Shown here one piece after another: positions 41,224 through 50,134 of a stretch of DNA of 64,000 bases. A model generated the notes under the pieces. It did no database searches. It saw only the letters and a program-made list of their open reading frames with translations, and was not told where the DNA came from. Source of the DNA: CAVUAT01 sp963848045. GTDB taxonomy: Bacteria > Actinomycetota > Thermoleophilia > Solirubrobacterales > 70-9. The translations under genes and the position numbers were made by a program. Where the stretch lies: assembly GCA_963848045.1 (NCBI GenBank), contig CAWKCC010000004.1, positions 186,001 through 250,000 of the forward strand, written 5' to 3'. How positions within the stretch are numbered: the first letter of the stretch is position 1; each line of letters opens with the position of its first letter.

Positions 41224-43125
41224 CTAGTCCTCGGGCGCGGCTGTCAGAAGCACCTGGCAGGGGGCCTTGCGCAGCACGTACTCGGTCACTCTCCCGACCT
41301 CTTCGGGGCGGGCGGCGCCGATGCCCCCGAAGATCGCGCCGCCACGCACGCGGCTCGGCGGCTCGGCCCCCATAACGATCACCTCGGCCCCCCGCTGGCG
41401 AGCCTCGCTGACGATGCCCGCCCCAATCGAGCGAGCCCGCACGAACGCGGTGCCGACCTCGACGTTCTGGTATTCGGCGCCGACCTCGTCGGCCCGGGCC
41501 AGGGCGCGGTCGGCGCGCTCGCGCACCGCAGCGGGAAGGGGCGCGTCTATTGGAACCGTCAGCGGCAGCTCGGCCACGAAGATGACATCGACGCGGGGCT
41601 TGTGTCCCGCCTTCTCGGGCTCGGCGTCGGCGAGGCGCCCGGCGGTGCTGATGATGTCATCGTCTAGCTCGGTGCCGAACACCGGCACCAGGATCGTCGA
41701 GAACTCGGCATCGGGGCGCTGCTTCTTCAGCGCCAGCTCCGGAACCGTCACCCGCTGGGTCAGCGACGTCCGCTCCACGAACCTGCGATAGACCACGTAG
41801 AAGACGAGGCCGAAGGCCATCCAGCCGCCGCCCACGATCAGCGCCTCCCCGTGGAAGGCGATCACGCTGACCCACGCGAGGCCGCTGACGAGCGCGGCGA
41901 ACACGGCGGGCAGCGGCAGCCTGCCGATGCTCAACGGCACCGAGTAGGGGCGCTCCCGCTGGCCGTCGGTGTAGCGCAGCCGGACGATCGAGGCCTGGGC
42001 GATCGTTGCCGCCAACAGAGCCCCAAAGGCGTAGACGCCAGCGAGAAAGATGATGTCTCCCGGCACGGCCAGCACGAAGGCCAGCACCGCGGCGATACCG
42101 ATCGCGACGTAGGGGGTCGCGTGGGTGCGCTCGAGCTTGCCGGCCCAGCTTGGGATCTGGCGGTTGGTCGCCAGCACGTAGACGTGGCGCGAGACTCCGA
42201 GCATCGCGGTGTTAGCCGCCCAGATCAGCACCGGCACCGCGATCAGGACCACGGCCCACTGCATCACCTCGGCCGTCCAACCGGGCTCGAAGCTCTGCAC
42301 CACTCCGAGCACCGGAGCCTCCACGAACTCCCCGGCCAGAGCCGTCTCGGGGCCATCGGGCCCCGGCCTCACGGGCACGGCCATCAGCGACACCGTGGCG
42401 ATCCCGGCGTACATCAGCGGCACGATCAGTGCTCCCGCCGAGAGCACCCTGCGAAGGTCGCCGGGCTCGAAATCGAGGTCGGGAGCGAGATCGCTGGCCG
42501 CCTCGATGCCCGCGTAGGCGATCGTGGCGACCACGGCCGCGTAGACGATGTCCTCGAAACTGGGGCTGGTGAAGAGGTCGAGCTCCTCGGTGAGCAGCGA
42601 GGGCTCGAAGACGACGATCACGCCGACCACGATCACCACAACCTGCAAGGCGAGGTCGGCGAAGGCGATCGCGAGCAGCCGAGCCTGGCGCGTGCCGCCC
42701 GTGATCCCGAGCGCGTTGAGAAAGGCGGCCAGCACGATCACGGCACCCGCCACGACGAGCTCCTCCGAGCCGCCCGCGAACTCGCCCCAGACGGGCGTCA
42801 GGTAGTGCGGCACCGTGATCGCTGCGGCGGCGATCACGATCACGTAGTCGATCAGGATCGCCCAGCCTGCGATGAAGCTGACCAGCTCGTTGAACGCATG
42901 TCGGGCGAAGGTCGAGGAGCCGCCCCGCTCGCGGAACATGGCGCCGCCCTCCACGTAGGACATCGTTGTCAGCGCGAACATCAATCCAGCCGCGAGGAAG
43001 ATCACGGGGGTGAGCCCAAGGCCGCGGTCGGCGACCACGCCGATCGAGAAGTAGATCGAGAAGCCGACAGCCGAGGACGCGATCGCGAACAGGAACGGGA
43101 CTCCGACGAGCCGCCTGCCCCTCAT
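41224..43125 (-). CDS. APC superfamily permease fused to a UspA domain (second copy)
   Basis: 633 residues. About 12 transmembrane helices of the APC fold start with GVPFLFAIASSAVGFSIYFSIGV; the segment GGSSTFARHAFNELVSF is shared with the first copy. From about residue 480 a Usp-like domain follows (FSTILVPVFGTELDD ... VIVMGAEPP ... YVLRKAPCQVLL). APC-Usp fusions are annotated as amino acid permeases; the K+ importer KimA has the same architecture, and the RCK neighbours make K+ a serious alternative. It overlaps the 66-aa gene by 4 nt. Confidence 0.88.
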   Translation of the reverse strand: MRGRRLVGVPFLFAIASSAVGFSIYFSIGVVADRGLGLTPVIFLAAGLMFALTTMSYVEGGAMFRERGGSSTFARHAFNELVSFIAGWAILIDYVIVIAAAAITVPHYLTPVWGEFAGGSEELVVAGAVIVLAAFLNALGITGGTRQARLLAIAFADLALQVVVIVVGVIVVFEPSLLTEELDLFTSPSFEDIVYAAVVATIAYAGIEAASDLAPDLDFEPGDLRRVLSAGALIVPLMYAGIATVSLMAVPVRPGPDGPETALAGEFVEAPVLGVVQSFEPGWTAEVMQWAVVLIAVPVLIWAANTAMLGVSRHVYVLATNRQIPSWAGKLERTHATPYVAIGIAAVLAFVLAVPGDIIFLAGVYAFGALLAATIAQASIVRLRYTDGQRERPYSVPLSIGRLPLPAVFAALVSGLAWVSVIAFHGEALIVGGGWMAFGLVFYVVYRRFVERTSLTQRVTVPELALKKQRPDAEFSTILVPVFGTELDDDIISTAGRLADAEPEKAGHKPRVDVIFVAELPLTVPIDAPLPAAVRERADRALARADEVGAEYQNVEVGTAFVRARSIGAGIVSEARQRGAEVIVMGAEPPSRVRGGAIFGGIGAARPEEVGRVTEYVLRKAPCQVLLTAAPED

Positions 43126-43322
43126 CGGCGCAGGGAGAGGTAGAGGCGGCCGATGCCGAGGCCCGTGAACAGCAGGCCGAGCAGGACCCCGGTGGAGAGC
43201 GGCCCGCCCCCGTTTGCCAGGGTCACGGCCAGGATCGTGACGCCGGTGCAGATGATCGTCACGGCGAAGGCGCGGGTGGCGATCACGTAGCCCTCGCCGG
43301 CGCGCGAGCGATCGGGCTTCAC
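43122..43322 (-). CDS. 66-residue two-helix membrane protein between two APC permeases
   Basis: A basic N-terminus (KPDRSRAGEGYV) and two transmembrane helices (FAVTIICTGVTILAVTLA and GVLLGLLFTGLGIGRLYLSL). It overlaps both flanking permease genes by 4 nt, so its stoichiometric production with them is likely and an accessory-subunit role is plausible. No family recognised. Confidence 0.75.
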   Translation of the reverse strand: MKPDRSRAGEGYVIATRAFAVTIICTGVTILAVTLANGGGPLSTGVLLGLLFTGLGIGRLYLSLRR

Positions 43323-45244
43323 GCCGGAACTCTCCCGGCCGGGCCGGGGCCGTCGATGCCGACCGCGGCCCGCGCCTCGTCAGGCTCCCCGACGACGAGC
43401 ACCCGGCAGGGGCGCTCGGCGAGCACGGTCTGCAGCGTCTTGCCGTAGAGCGGGACGCCGTCGCGATAGCGGAGACCGATGACCAGCGCGGTCGCCTCGG
43501 TAGCCACCGCCTCCTCCGCGATCGAGTGGCCCGCCTGGTTGGGGCGAACCCGATGCACGTGGCCGCTGACCCTCAGCCCGCCGATCAGCTTCGCCTGCTC
43601 GATCTTGGACTGCGCCTCGGCCTGCTGATCCTTCAGAACCGCATCGAGCGGCAGGTCCGTGGGCACGGTCAGCATCGAGACCACGTGGATACCCCGGCGC
43701 CTTTTGGCTGCCAGCGCGATGGCCGTCGCCAGCGTGCGCTCGGAGAAGGGCGCGTGGTCCTCGAAGGCGACCAGAACGCTCTGGTACTCGACCTCCTCGA
43801 CGTCCAGCGCCTCCGGCAGAACCACCTTCACCGTCTTGGTCGCCGAAAGGCCCTGAAAGCGACGGTAGAGCAGGTAGACGGCGAGGCCGACGATCATCCA
43901 GCCCCCGCCCGCAGCGAGCGTGACGGGATCAAGCGCCCCGACGACGACGAAGGCGCCGAACGTGCCGATGCCCCCCAGCACCGCCGTCAGCGGCACGCTG
44001 ACGGCGCCGATCCTCACGTTCACCAAAGGCGGGACCCAGCTGCGCAACTCCGAATCCGGCTCCTTCTGCCTGAGGCGGATCACCGAGACGTGCGCGATCG
44101 TGAACGAGAGCATCGCCCCGAACGAGTAGAGCGTCGCCAGGAAGGCCGTCTCCCCCGGCAGCACCGTGAGGATCGCAACCGCGGAGAAGGCGAGGATCGC
44201 GAAGTAGGGCGTGCGAAAGATCGGGTGCAGCTTTCGCAGCCGCTCCGGAAGCTGTCGGTGCTGCCCCATCGAGTAGGTGAGGCGCGACAGCCCGATCAGC
44301 GCGGCATTGGTGGCGATCAGCAGGATCACCGCGGCGAGCACGCCCACGTAGACCCTGAGCACTTCGGTCAACCCGACGCCGAGTCCGAGGTTCTCGACGA
44401 TGCCGAGCACCGGGTCGTCGGCGAAGGTGGTCCCGAGCTCGGTCGTGAACTCGCCGTTGGCGCCCTGCTCGACCGGCATCGCGGAGAGCGCGATGACCGG
44501 CAGCAGCGCATAGAGCCCGATCACCGCGAGGACGACCAGCCCGACCCCTCGCGGGATCGTCCTCTTGGCGTCCTTGGCCTCCTCGGCCATATTCGAGATC
44601 GTCTCGATACCCGTGTAGGCGACCATCCCGACGGCGATGCCGAGCAGGAAGTCGCCCCAGGTCGGGGCGACTCCCAGCTCCACCTGTGAGACGAGCTGAT
44701 CTGGATTGAGCACCAGCACCAGTCCGATGCCGACAAGCAGCACCTGCGTGAACAGGTCCGCTATCGCCAGGATCAGGTTGAGCCGCGTCGACTCCTCGGT
44801 GCCCCTGATGTTGAGCGCAGCGAGCAGGCAGATCAGCACGATCGCCGCGATCACGTCGGCGGGGCCCTCGCCCAGCGGCTCCCAGAAGACCCCCAGGTAG
44901 TGGGGAACGAAGAAGGCCGAGATCGCGATCGTGATGATGTAGGTGAGCATCTGCCCCCACGCAGCGGCGAAGCTGACCAGCTCGTTGAAGGCGTGGCGGG
45001 CGAAGCTGGAGGAGCCCCCGGCCTCCGGATACATCACCGTGGCCTCGGTGTAGCTCGCCGCGGTGAAGATGAAGATCAGCCCGGCGATCATGAACGTGAC
45101 CGGGGTCAGCCCAAGGGCGAAGAGGGCGACGACGCCGAGCGCGTAATAGATCGAAGAGCCGACGTTGCCGTAGGCGGTCGAGAACAGCGCCCCGACGCCG
45201 TGCACCCGCGCCAGCGACTCGTCGCGAGGAATCCGCCTAGCCAA
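43319..45244 (-). CDS. APC superfamily permease fused to a UspA domain (first copy)
   Basis: 641 residues with 12 predicted helices (opening GVGALFSTAYGNVGSSIYYALGV; EATVMYPEAGGSSSFARHAFNEL is the shared signature), then a cytoplasmic Usp-like domain from about residue 490 (YQSVLVAFEDHAPFS ... ALVIGLRYRDG ... RPCRVLVVGEPDE). It heads a packed five- or six-gene operon: APC-Usp, 66-aa, APC-Usp, RCK_N, RCK, FAD reductase. The start is a TTG at 45244; a GTG 13 codons on is an alternative. Substrate is undetermined, either amino acids or K+. Confidence 0.88.
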   Translation of the reverse strand: MARRIPRDESLARVHGVGALFSTAYGNVGSSIYYALGVVALFALGLTPVTFMIAGLIFIFTAASYTEATVMYPEAGGSSSFARHAFNELVSFAAAWGQMLTYIITIAISAFFVPHYLGVFWEPLGEGPADVIAAIVLICLLAALNIRGTEESTRLNLILAIADLFTQVLLVGIGLVLVLNPDQLVSQVELGVAPTWGDFLLGIAVGMVAYTGIETISNMAEEAKDAKRTIPRGVGLVVLAVIGLYALLPVIALSAMPVEQGANGEFTTELGTTFADDPVLGIVENLGLGVGLTEVLRVYVGVLAAVILLIATNAALIGLSRLTYSMGQHRQLPERLRKLHPIFRTPYFAILAFSAVAILTVLPGETAFLATLYSFGAMLSFTIAHVSVIRLRQKEPDSELRSWVPPLVNVRIGAVSVPLTAVLGGIGTFGAFVVVGALDPVTLAAGGGWMIVGLAVYLLYRRFQGLSATKTVKVVLPEALDVEEVEYQSVLVAFEDHAPFSERTLATAIALAAKRRRGIHVVSMLTVPTDLPLDAVLKDQQAEAQSKIEQAKLIGGLRVSGHVHRVRPNQAGHSIAEEAVATEATALVIGLRYRDGVPLYGKTLQTVLAERPCRVLVVGEPDEARAAVGIDGPGPAGRVPA

Positions 45245-45320
45245 TTCGCATCAGCCTGTGGTTGAAGATTGCGGCTCGCGCACCCGCGTCGCCACACGGA
45301 GACCCGGCGTCCCCGACATC

Positions 45321-45355
45321 GGCGCCGCTGCCCCGCACCCCCGCAGGGCGGCGCC
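45321..45355. terminator. 7-bp inverted repeat downstream of hppA
   Basis: GGCGCCG (45321-45327) and CGGCGCC (45349-45355) can pair about 50 bases after the hppA stop on the minus strand and before the APC operon. A second small hairpin (GGCCC-TACA-GGGCC, 45402-45415) overlaps the hppA stop. No T tract; moderate support only. Confidence 0.35.
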
Positions 45356-45405
45356 CGAGGGGACGCGGGCCGATGGCGAAGCCGTCCGTAGCGGCGCTCC
45401 GGGCC

Positions 45406-47487
45406 CTACAGGGCCACGATCGGAATGATCAGGATGGCGACGATGTTCGTGACCTTGATCATCGGGTTGATCGCCGGGCCGGCGGTGTCCTTGTAGGGGT
45501 CGCCGACCGTGTCGCCCGTGATCGAGGCCGCATGGGCGCTGGAGCCCTTGCCGCCGAAGGCGCCGTCCTCGATCAGCTTCTTGGCGTTGTCCCAGGCACC
45601 GCCGCCGGCGGTCATCGAGATCGCGGCGAAGATACCGACGACGATGACCCCGATCAGCAGGCCGCCCAGGGCCTGGTAGCTGAGCAGGCCGACGACCACA
45701 GGGACCACGATCGGGATCAGCGAGGGCAGAATCATCTCCCTCTGCGCCGAGGCGGTGACGATCGCGACCGAGCCGGCGTAGTCGGGCTTCTCGGTGCCCT
45801 TCATGATCCCCGGCTTCTCGCGGAACTGGCGTCGGACCTCCTCGACCACCTGGCCGCCGGCACGTCCCACGGCCTCGATCGACAGCGCCGAGAACAGGTA
45901 GACCATGATCCCGCCGATCAGCAGGCCGATCAGCACGTCGGGCGAGTCGATGTTGAAATTGAGCGCCTTGCCCGGGTCCTCCGCCTGCAGCTCGAAGATG
46001 AAGGCGTTGAACAGCACCAGGGCAGCCAGCGCCGCCGAGCCGATCGCGTAGCCCTTGGTCACCGCCTTGGTCGTGTTCCCCACCGCGTCGAGCGGATCGG
46101 TGATGTCGCGGACCCCCTGGGGCAGATCGGCCATCTCGGCGATGCCGCCGGCGTTGTCGGTGATCGGCCCGAAGGCGTCGAGAGCGACGATCAGGCCCGT
46201 CAACGAGAGCTGCGCCATCACCGCGATGCCGATGCCGTAGATCCCGGCAAGTTCGTTGGCGCCGAGGATCGCGAGCACGATCACCAGCACGGGCGCGGCG
46301 GTGGACTGGAAGCCCTGCGCCAAGCCCTGGATGATGTTGGTCGCGTGTCCCGTCTCCGAGGCCTGGGCGATCGTGCGCACCGGGCGAAAACGGGTCGAGG
46401 TGTAGTAGTCGGTGATCACGAACAGCAGCGCCGTGACCCCGACGCCGATCAGCCCGCACAGCCAGAGGTCGGTGACCGACGAGTTGGCGAGGGCGCCACC
46501 GGCCTCGGCGACCCCCTGGGCCAGCGGCTCCTTCATCAGCCAGTCGGTGATCGGGTAGAACGCCGCCGCCGAGAGCAGGCCCGAGACGATCAATCCCTGG
46601 TAGAGGGCACGCTCGACGTTGCCCGACCTGGTGCGCACCGCGAAGGCGCCGATGATCGAGGCGATGATCGCGACCCCGCCGAGGGCGAGCGGGTAGATCG
46701 CCACCTCGCGCGCGAACTCGCCCGTGAAGGTCAGCACCCCCAGCAGCATCACCGCGACGGCGGTGACCGCGTAAGTCTCGAACAGGTCGGCCGCCATGCC
46801 GGCGCAGTCGCCGACGTTGTCGCCGACGTTGTCGGCGATCACGGCGGGGTTGCGCGGGTCGTCCTCGGGGATGCCGGCCTCGATCTTGCCCACAAGGTCG
46901 GCGCCGACGTCGGCGGCCTTGGTGAAGATGCCGCCGCCGAGCCGGGCGAAGACGGAGATCAGCGAGCCGCCGAAGCCGAGCCCGATCAGGGCGTCTACCG
47001 CCTCCTTGTCGGAGAAGTCCCCGATCAGGATCAGGGCGCCGTAATAGCCGGCCACCCCCAGCAGGGCCAGGCCGACGACCAGCAGGCCGGTGACCGAGCC
47101 GCCCTTGAAGGCGATGTCGAGCGCGGGCGGTATGCCGCCCCGCGCTGACTCGGCGACGCGGGCGTTGGCGCGCACCGAGAGGTTCATGCCGATGAAGCCT
47201 GCGGCGCCCGAGAGCACGCCACCGATCACGAAGCCGAGCGCCGTCTCGATGTTCTGGAGCGGAATCAGCAGCAGCGCGACGATCACGCCGACCCCCGCGA
47301 TGATCGTGTACTGCCGCTTCAGGTAGGCGCTGGCGCCCTCCTGGATGGCGCCGGAGATCTCCTGCATCGTGTCGTTGCCGGGCGACTTCGCGAGCAGGCG
47401 CTGCGTGATCAACAGGCCGTAGACGACGGCGGCCGCGGCGCAACCGAGCGCGAAGACAACTCCGTAATCGGTGAGGAATTCAGTCAA
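45406..47487 (-). CDS. hppA: Membrane H+-translocating pyrophosphatase, K+-independent type
   Basis: 693 residues, about 16 transmembrane helices. The substrate-binding motifs GGIFTKAADVGADLVGKIE and NPAVIADNVGDNVGDCAGMAADLFE are intact. The segment GNTTKAVTKG has Lys where K+-dependent enzymes have Ala, which marks the K+-independent H+-pumping class. The enzyme couples PPi hydrolysis to proton export. The start is TTG (TTGACTGAA), with GGGAG 11 bases upstream. It lies alone, downstream of the DUF1844 gene by about 85 bases. Confidence 0.94.
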   Translation of the reverse strand: MTEFLTDYGVVFALGCAAAAVVYGLLITQRLLAKSPGNDTMQEISGAIQEGASAYLKRQYTIIAGVGVIVALLLIPLQNIETALGFVIGGVLSGAAGFIGMNLSVRANARVAESARGGIPPALDIAFKGGSVTGLLVVGLALLGVAGYYGALILIGDFSDKEAVDALIGLGFGGSLISVFARLGGGIFTKAADVGADLVGKIEAGIPEDDPRNPAVIADNVGDNVGDCAGMAADLFETYAVTAVAVMLLGVLTFTGEFAREVAIYPLALGGVAIIASIIGAFAVRTRSGNVERALYQGLIVSGLLSAAAFYPITDWLMKEPLAQGVAEAGGALANSSVTDLWLCGLIGVGVTALLFVITDYYTSTRFRPVRTIAQASETGHATNIIQGLAQGFQSTAAPVLVIVLAILGANELAGIYGIGIAVMAQLSLTGLIVALDAFGPITDNAGGIAEMADLPQGVRDITDPLDAVGNTTKAVTKGYAIGSAALAALVLFNAFIFELQAEDPGKALNFNIDSPDVLIGLLIGGIMVYLFSALSIEAVGRAGGQVVEEVRRQFREKPGIMKGTEKPDYAGSVAIVTASAQREMILPSLIPIVVPVVVGLLSYQALGGLLIGVIVVGIFAAISMTAGGGAWDNAKKLIEDGAFGGKGSSAHAASITGDTVGDPYKDTAGPAINPMIKVTNIVAILIIPIVAL

Positions 47488-47573
47488 GTTCGTTCAGCTC
47501 CCGTGTGTTGGTCGGAATCAGGCGGCGCGGCAGTCTATTCGACCGCCCCGGCCGGATGCGTTGGCGGGTGCCC

Positions 47574-47990
47574 CTAGCCAGGCGTCCACAGCCCGGAGTC
47601 TCCCTTGGGCTTGGGGGGCGGCTGCTCGGGCCCCTCGGCGCCCTCCTCCCCCGCGGGGGCTCCGCCCTCGCCGGACTGCTCCGCCCCACCCTGATCGGCG
47701 TGCTTGGCATAGAGCAGCTGAAGCTCCGACACCGCCTGCTGCAACTGCGGCCCGGCCTCCTCGGGAACGAACTCGATCAACGCGCCGGCGGCGTCGATAC
47801 CGGCCTTCGCCTGCCCCAGGTCACGCTCGTCGTCCTTGGCAAGCCGCCGGGCCGCGAGGTTGAGGATGCTGACGGCGCTCTGCAGCACCATGTCCTCGAC
47901 CCTCACCTTGCGGATCTCCTCCTCGAGCTGCGCGCGTAGCTCCTCCTCGGAGGGCTCGGTGCTGCCCTGCTCAGCGGGCTCGTCGGCCAT
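47574..47990 (-). CDS. DUF1844 protein
   Basis: About 138 residues: acidic N-terminus, then the DUF1844 helical core VRVEDMVLQSAVSILNLAARRL ... DLGQAKAGIDAAGALIEFV (given in parts), and a disordered Gly/Glu/Pro tail. Function unknown; the family is common in actinobacteria. Two ATGs compete: 48002, overlapping the GCS2 stop by 8 nt with AGGAG abutting, and 47990, which starts the usual MADE sequence. I prefer 47990. Co-transcribed with GCS2 and Rex. Confidence 0.82.
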   Translation of the reverse strand: MADEPAEQGSTEPSEEELRAQLEEEIRKVRVEDMVLQSAVSILNLAARRLAKDDERDLGQAKAGIDAAGALIEFVPEEAGPQLQQAVSELQLLYAKHADQGGAEQSGEGGAPAGEEGAEGPEQPPPKPKGDSGLWTPG

Positions 47991-47994
47991 CGGC

Positions 47995-49197
47995 CTAATC
48001 ATCTCCTACTGCGACGCGCTGTGGGGCGTAGGTGCGGCGGGTCTCGTCGACCGCGGCCCGATAGATGTCCTCGATCGAGGCGCCCTCGACCAGCGCCGAG
48101 CGGCTGCGCTGGGCGCCGTTGCGGTCGGGCAGCACGGGCTCGGAAAGCCCCATGGCGGCGCGCGCCGGCTCCGTCCAGGTCACGATTTGCTCGAGCGCGC
48201 GGCGGGTCGGCACCGTCTCGCCTCGCGTGAAGTCGATCAGCTCGCCGTCGAGCCCGTGGCGAATCGCCCGCCACAGGTTCTCCTCGATCTGGCGCTGGCT
48301 GAGCAGCTCGCCGTGGCCGCGCTCGTCGTGGTCCAGCGCGGCCTGGCCCACGCAGGCGGCGATCAGGGAGGCAAGCTCGAACGACTCGTCGCCTCCGGTC
48401 TGCGCGTCGCAGATCCGCACCTCGACGGTGCCGAAGGCGTGGTGCGGCCGCACGCTCCACCAGAGCTGGGTGGCCTCGACGATCGAGCCCGTGCGCGTGA
48501 GCAGCCCGACGAAGTCGGCGTAGCGCGACCAGTCGACGAATGGCTCGTGCACGCCGCAGCGCGGGAACGTCCTGGTGAAGATCTCGCTGCGCACCGAGTG
48601 CAGCCCGGTGTCGCGACCGTCGAGGAAAGGGGAGTTGGTCGAGGCCGCCAGCAGCGCCGGCAACAGCTCGCGCAGGCGGTCGCTGACGGCCACCGCCCGA
48701 TCAGCTCCGCGAACCCCCACGTGCACGTGCAGACTCCAGGTGTTGTTGCGCTGCACCACCCAGCGCAACTCGTCGCGAAGCAGCCTGTAGTGCTCGGTGT
48801 CGATGATGCGCTGGTCCAGGTAGTCAGCCCACGGGTGGGTCCCCATCGCAGCAAGCGCAAGGCCCCTGCCTTCGACCAGCTCGAAGAGGCGCTCGCGGCG
48901 CTCGCGCTGGGCGTGGGCGGCGTCCGCGAAGCTCTCGCCGCGCCCGGAGCGGATCTCGATCTCGGTGTCGATCAGCTCGCCGCGCACCGAGGCCGCCAGC
49001 TCGGGGTCGGCCTGCGCCGCCTCGAGCAACTCCTCGTAGCGGTGCTCGAGATCGAGAGTCTCGGGGTTGACGATCGCGAACTCCTCCTCGATCCCGACCG
49101 TGAAGTCGGTAGAGCCCTCGAATCTCTCGCGCACCCGCTCCAGGTCGAGCCCGGAGTCCTGGGGTTCGGGGTCAGTGGCCATCGCCGCCAGACTCAA
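47995..49197 (-). CDS. Carboxylate-amine ligase, glutamate-cysteine ligase family 2 (YbdK-like)
   Basis: 400 residues with the GCS2 signatures VGIEEEFAIV, TEIEIRSGRGE, GTHPWADY and SLHVHVGV; the metal and ATP-binding Glu and His residues are present. YbdK-type enzymes show weak glutamate-cysteine ligase activity, and the true acceptor may differ. The TTG overlaps the rex stop by 4 nt (TTGA); an ATG five codons on is an alternative. The Rex link suggests a redox connection. Confidence 0.9.
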   Translation of the reverse strand: MSLAAMATDPEPQDSGLDLERVRERFEGSTDFTVGIEEEFAIVNPETLDLEHRYEELLEAAQADPELAASVRGELIDTEIEIRSGRGESFADAAHAQRERRERLFELVEGRGLALAAMGTHPWADYLDQRIIDTEHYRLLRDELRWVVQRNNTWSLHVHVGVRGADRAVAVSDRLRELLPALLAASTNSPFLDGRDTGLHSVRSEIFTRTFPRCGVHEPFVDWSRYADFVGLLTRTGSIVEATQLWWSVRPHHAFGTVEVRICDAQTGGDESFELASLIAACVGQAALDHDERGHGELLSQRQIEENLWRAIRHGLDGELIDFTRGETVPTRRALEQIVTWTEPARAAMGLSEPVLPDRNGAQRSRSALVEGASIEDIYRAAVDETRRTYAPQRVAVGDD

Positions 49198-49880
49198 GTC
49201 AGGTAGAAGTAGAGCGCGTAGAGCAGGTCCACCGCCGGGCTCGAGGTGTGCACGGTGACCTCGGGCGGAACTGCCAGCAGCTGCTCGGAGTAGTTGAAGA
49301 TGATCTTGACGCCGGCCTCGACCAGCCGGTCAGCGACCTCCTGGGCCTTGTCTGCCGGCACGGCGAGCACCCCCACCACGACCTCCTGCTCTGAGACGAC
49401 CCGCTCGAGCTCGTCGAAGGAGCGCACCTCGAGACCGCCGACGGTGCGGCCGATCACGGCCGGATCGACGTCGAACATCGCCACGATGCGGAAGCCGTGG
49501 TCGGCGAAGATGTCGGAGCTGGCGATCGCCTGCCCGAGGTTGCCGGCGCCGAACAGGGCGATGTTGTGCTGTCCCGCCGTGCGCAGGATCTTGCGGATCT
49601 CGCGAACCAGCGAGTCGACCTTGTAGCCGACGCCGCGCTTGCCGAACTTGCCGAAGCCCGAGAGGTCGCGACGAATCTGGGTGGAGTTGATGTGGGTGTA
49701 GTCCGAGAGCTCCTGCGAGGAGATCGTCTCCTTGCCCATCTTGTGGGCCTGGGTCAGCACCTGCAGGTAGCGCGAAAGGCGGGCCGCCACCCCCAGCGCG
49801 AGGCGCTCGCCGTCGGCCTCCAGGGGCGTCTCGCCGTCGAGTCCCGCGGCCGCGACCCCATCGGTTGCCTCTTCGATCAT
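49194..49880 (-). CDS. rex: Redox-sensing transcriptional repressor Rex
   Basis: 228 residues: winged-helix N-terminus (ARLSRYLQVLTQ, TISSQELSDYTHINSTQIRRDLSGFG in part), then a Rossmann domain with the NADH loop IALFGAGNLGQAIA and the C-terminal domain-swapped helix. Rex senses the NADH/NAD+ ratio and represses respiratory and fermentative genes. It overlaps the glutaredoxin-like gene by 4 nt and the GCS2 gene by 4 nt. No Rex operator (TTGTGA-n6-TCACAA) is obvious in the window. Confidence 0.94.
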   Translation of the reverse strand: MIEEATDGVAAAGLDGETPLEADGERLALGVAARLSRYLQVLTQAHKMGKETISSQELSDYTHINSTQIRRDLSGFGKFGKRGVGYKVDSLVREIRKILRTAGQHNIALFGAGNLGQAIASSDIFADHGFRIVAMFDVDPAVIGRTVGGLEVRSFDELERVVSEQEVVVGVLAVPADKAQEVADRLVEAGVKIIFNYSEQLLAVPPEVTVHTSSPAVDLLYALYFYLT

Positions 49881-50134
49881 CCCGAGACCGTAGCGAGCAT
49901 CGCGCGCAGGCCGTCCACATCGAGTCCCAGCTCGCTTACCAGCTCCCCGTCGAGCTCGATTACGGGGATGCGCTCCAGGTAGCGCCTCAAGAGCGCGTCG
50001 TCGCTCTCGATGTCCACCCGCTCCAGCGTGAAGCCCGAGCCGCTAGCGAGCATGGCCTGGAGCTGCTCGCGCGCCTCCTCGCAGAGGTGGCAGTCAGGCC
50101 GCTCGTAGAGCCGCAGAACCGGGACTCGCGTCAT
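49877..50134 (-). CDS. Glutaredoxin-like protein (DUF836 type)
   Basis: 85 residues of thioredoxin fold: LRLYERPDCHLCEEAREQL with the redox CHLC motif, the cis-Pro in RIPVIELDG and a C-terminal helix. The pairing with rex suggests a thiol or redox signalling role, but this is inference. Its ATG lies inside the 3' end of tsaD (41-nt overlap), and its stop overlaps the rex start. Confidence 0.85.
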   Translation of the reverse strand: MTRVPVLRLYERPDCHLCEEAREQLQAMLASGSGFTLERVDIESDDALLRRYLERIPVIELDGELVSELGLDVDGLRAMLATVSG

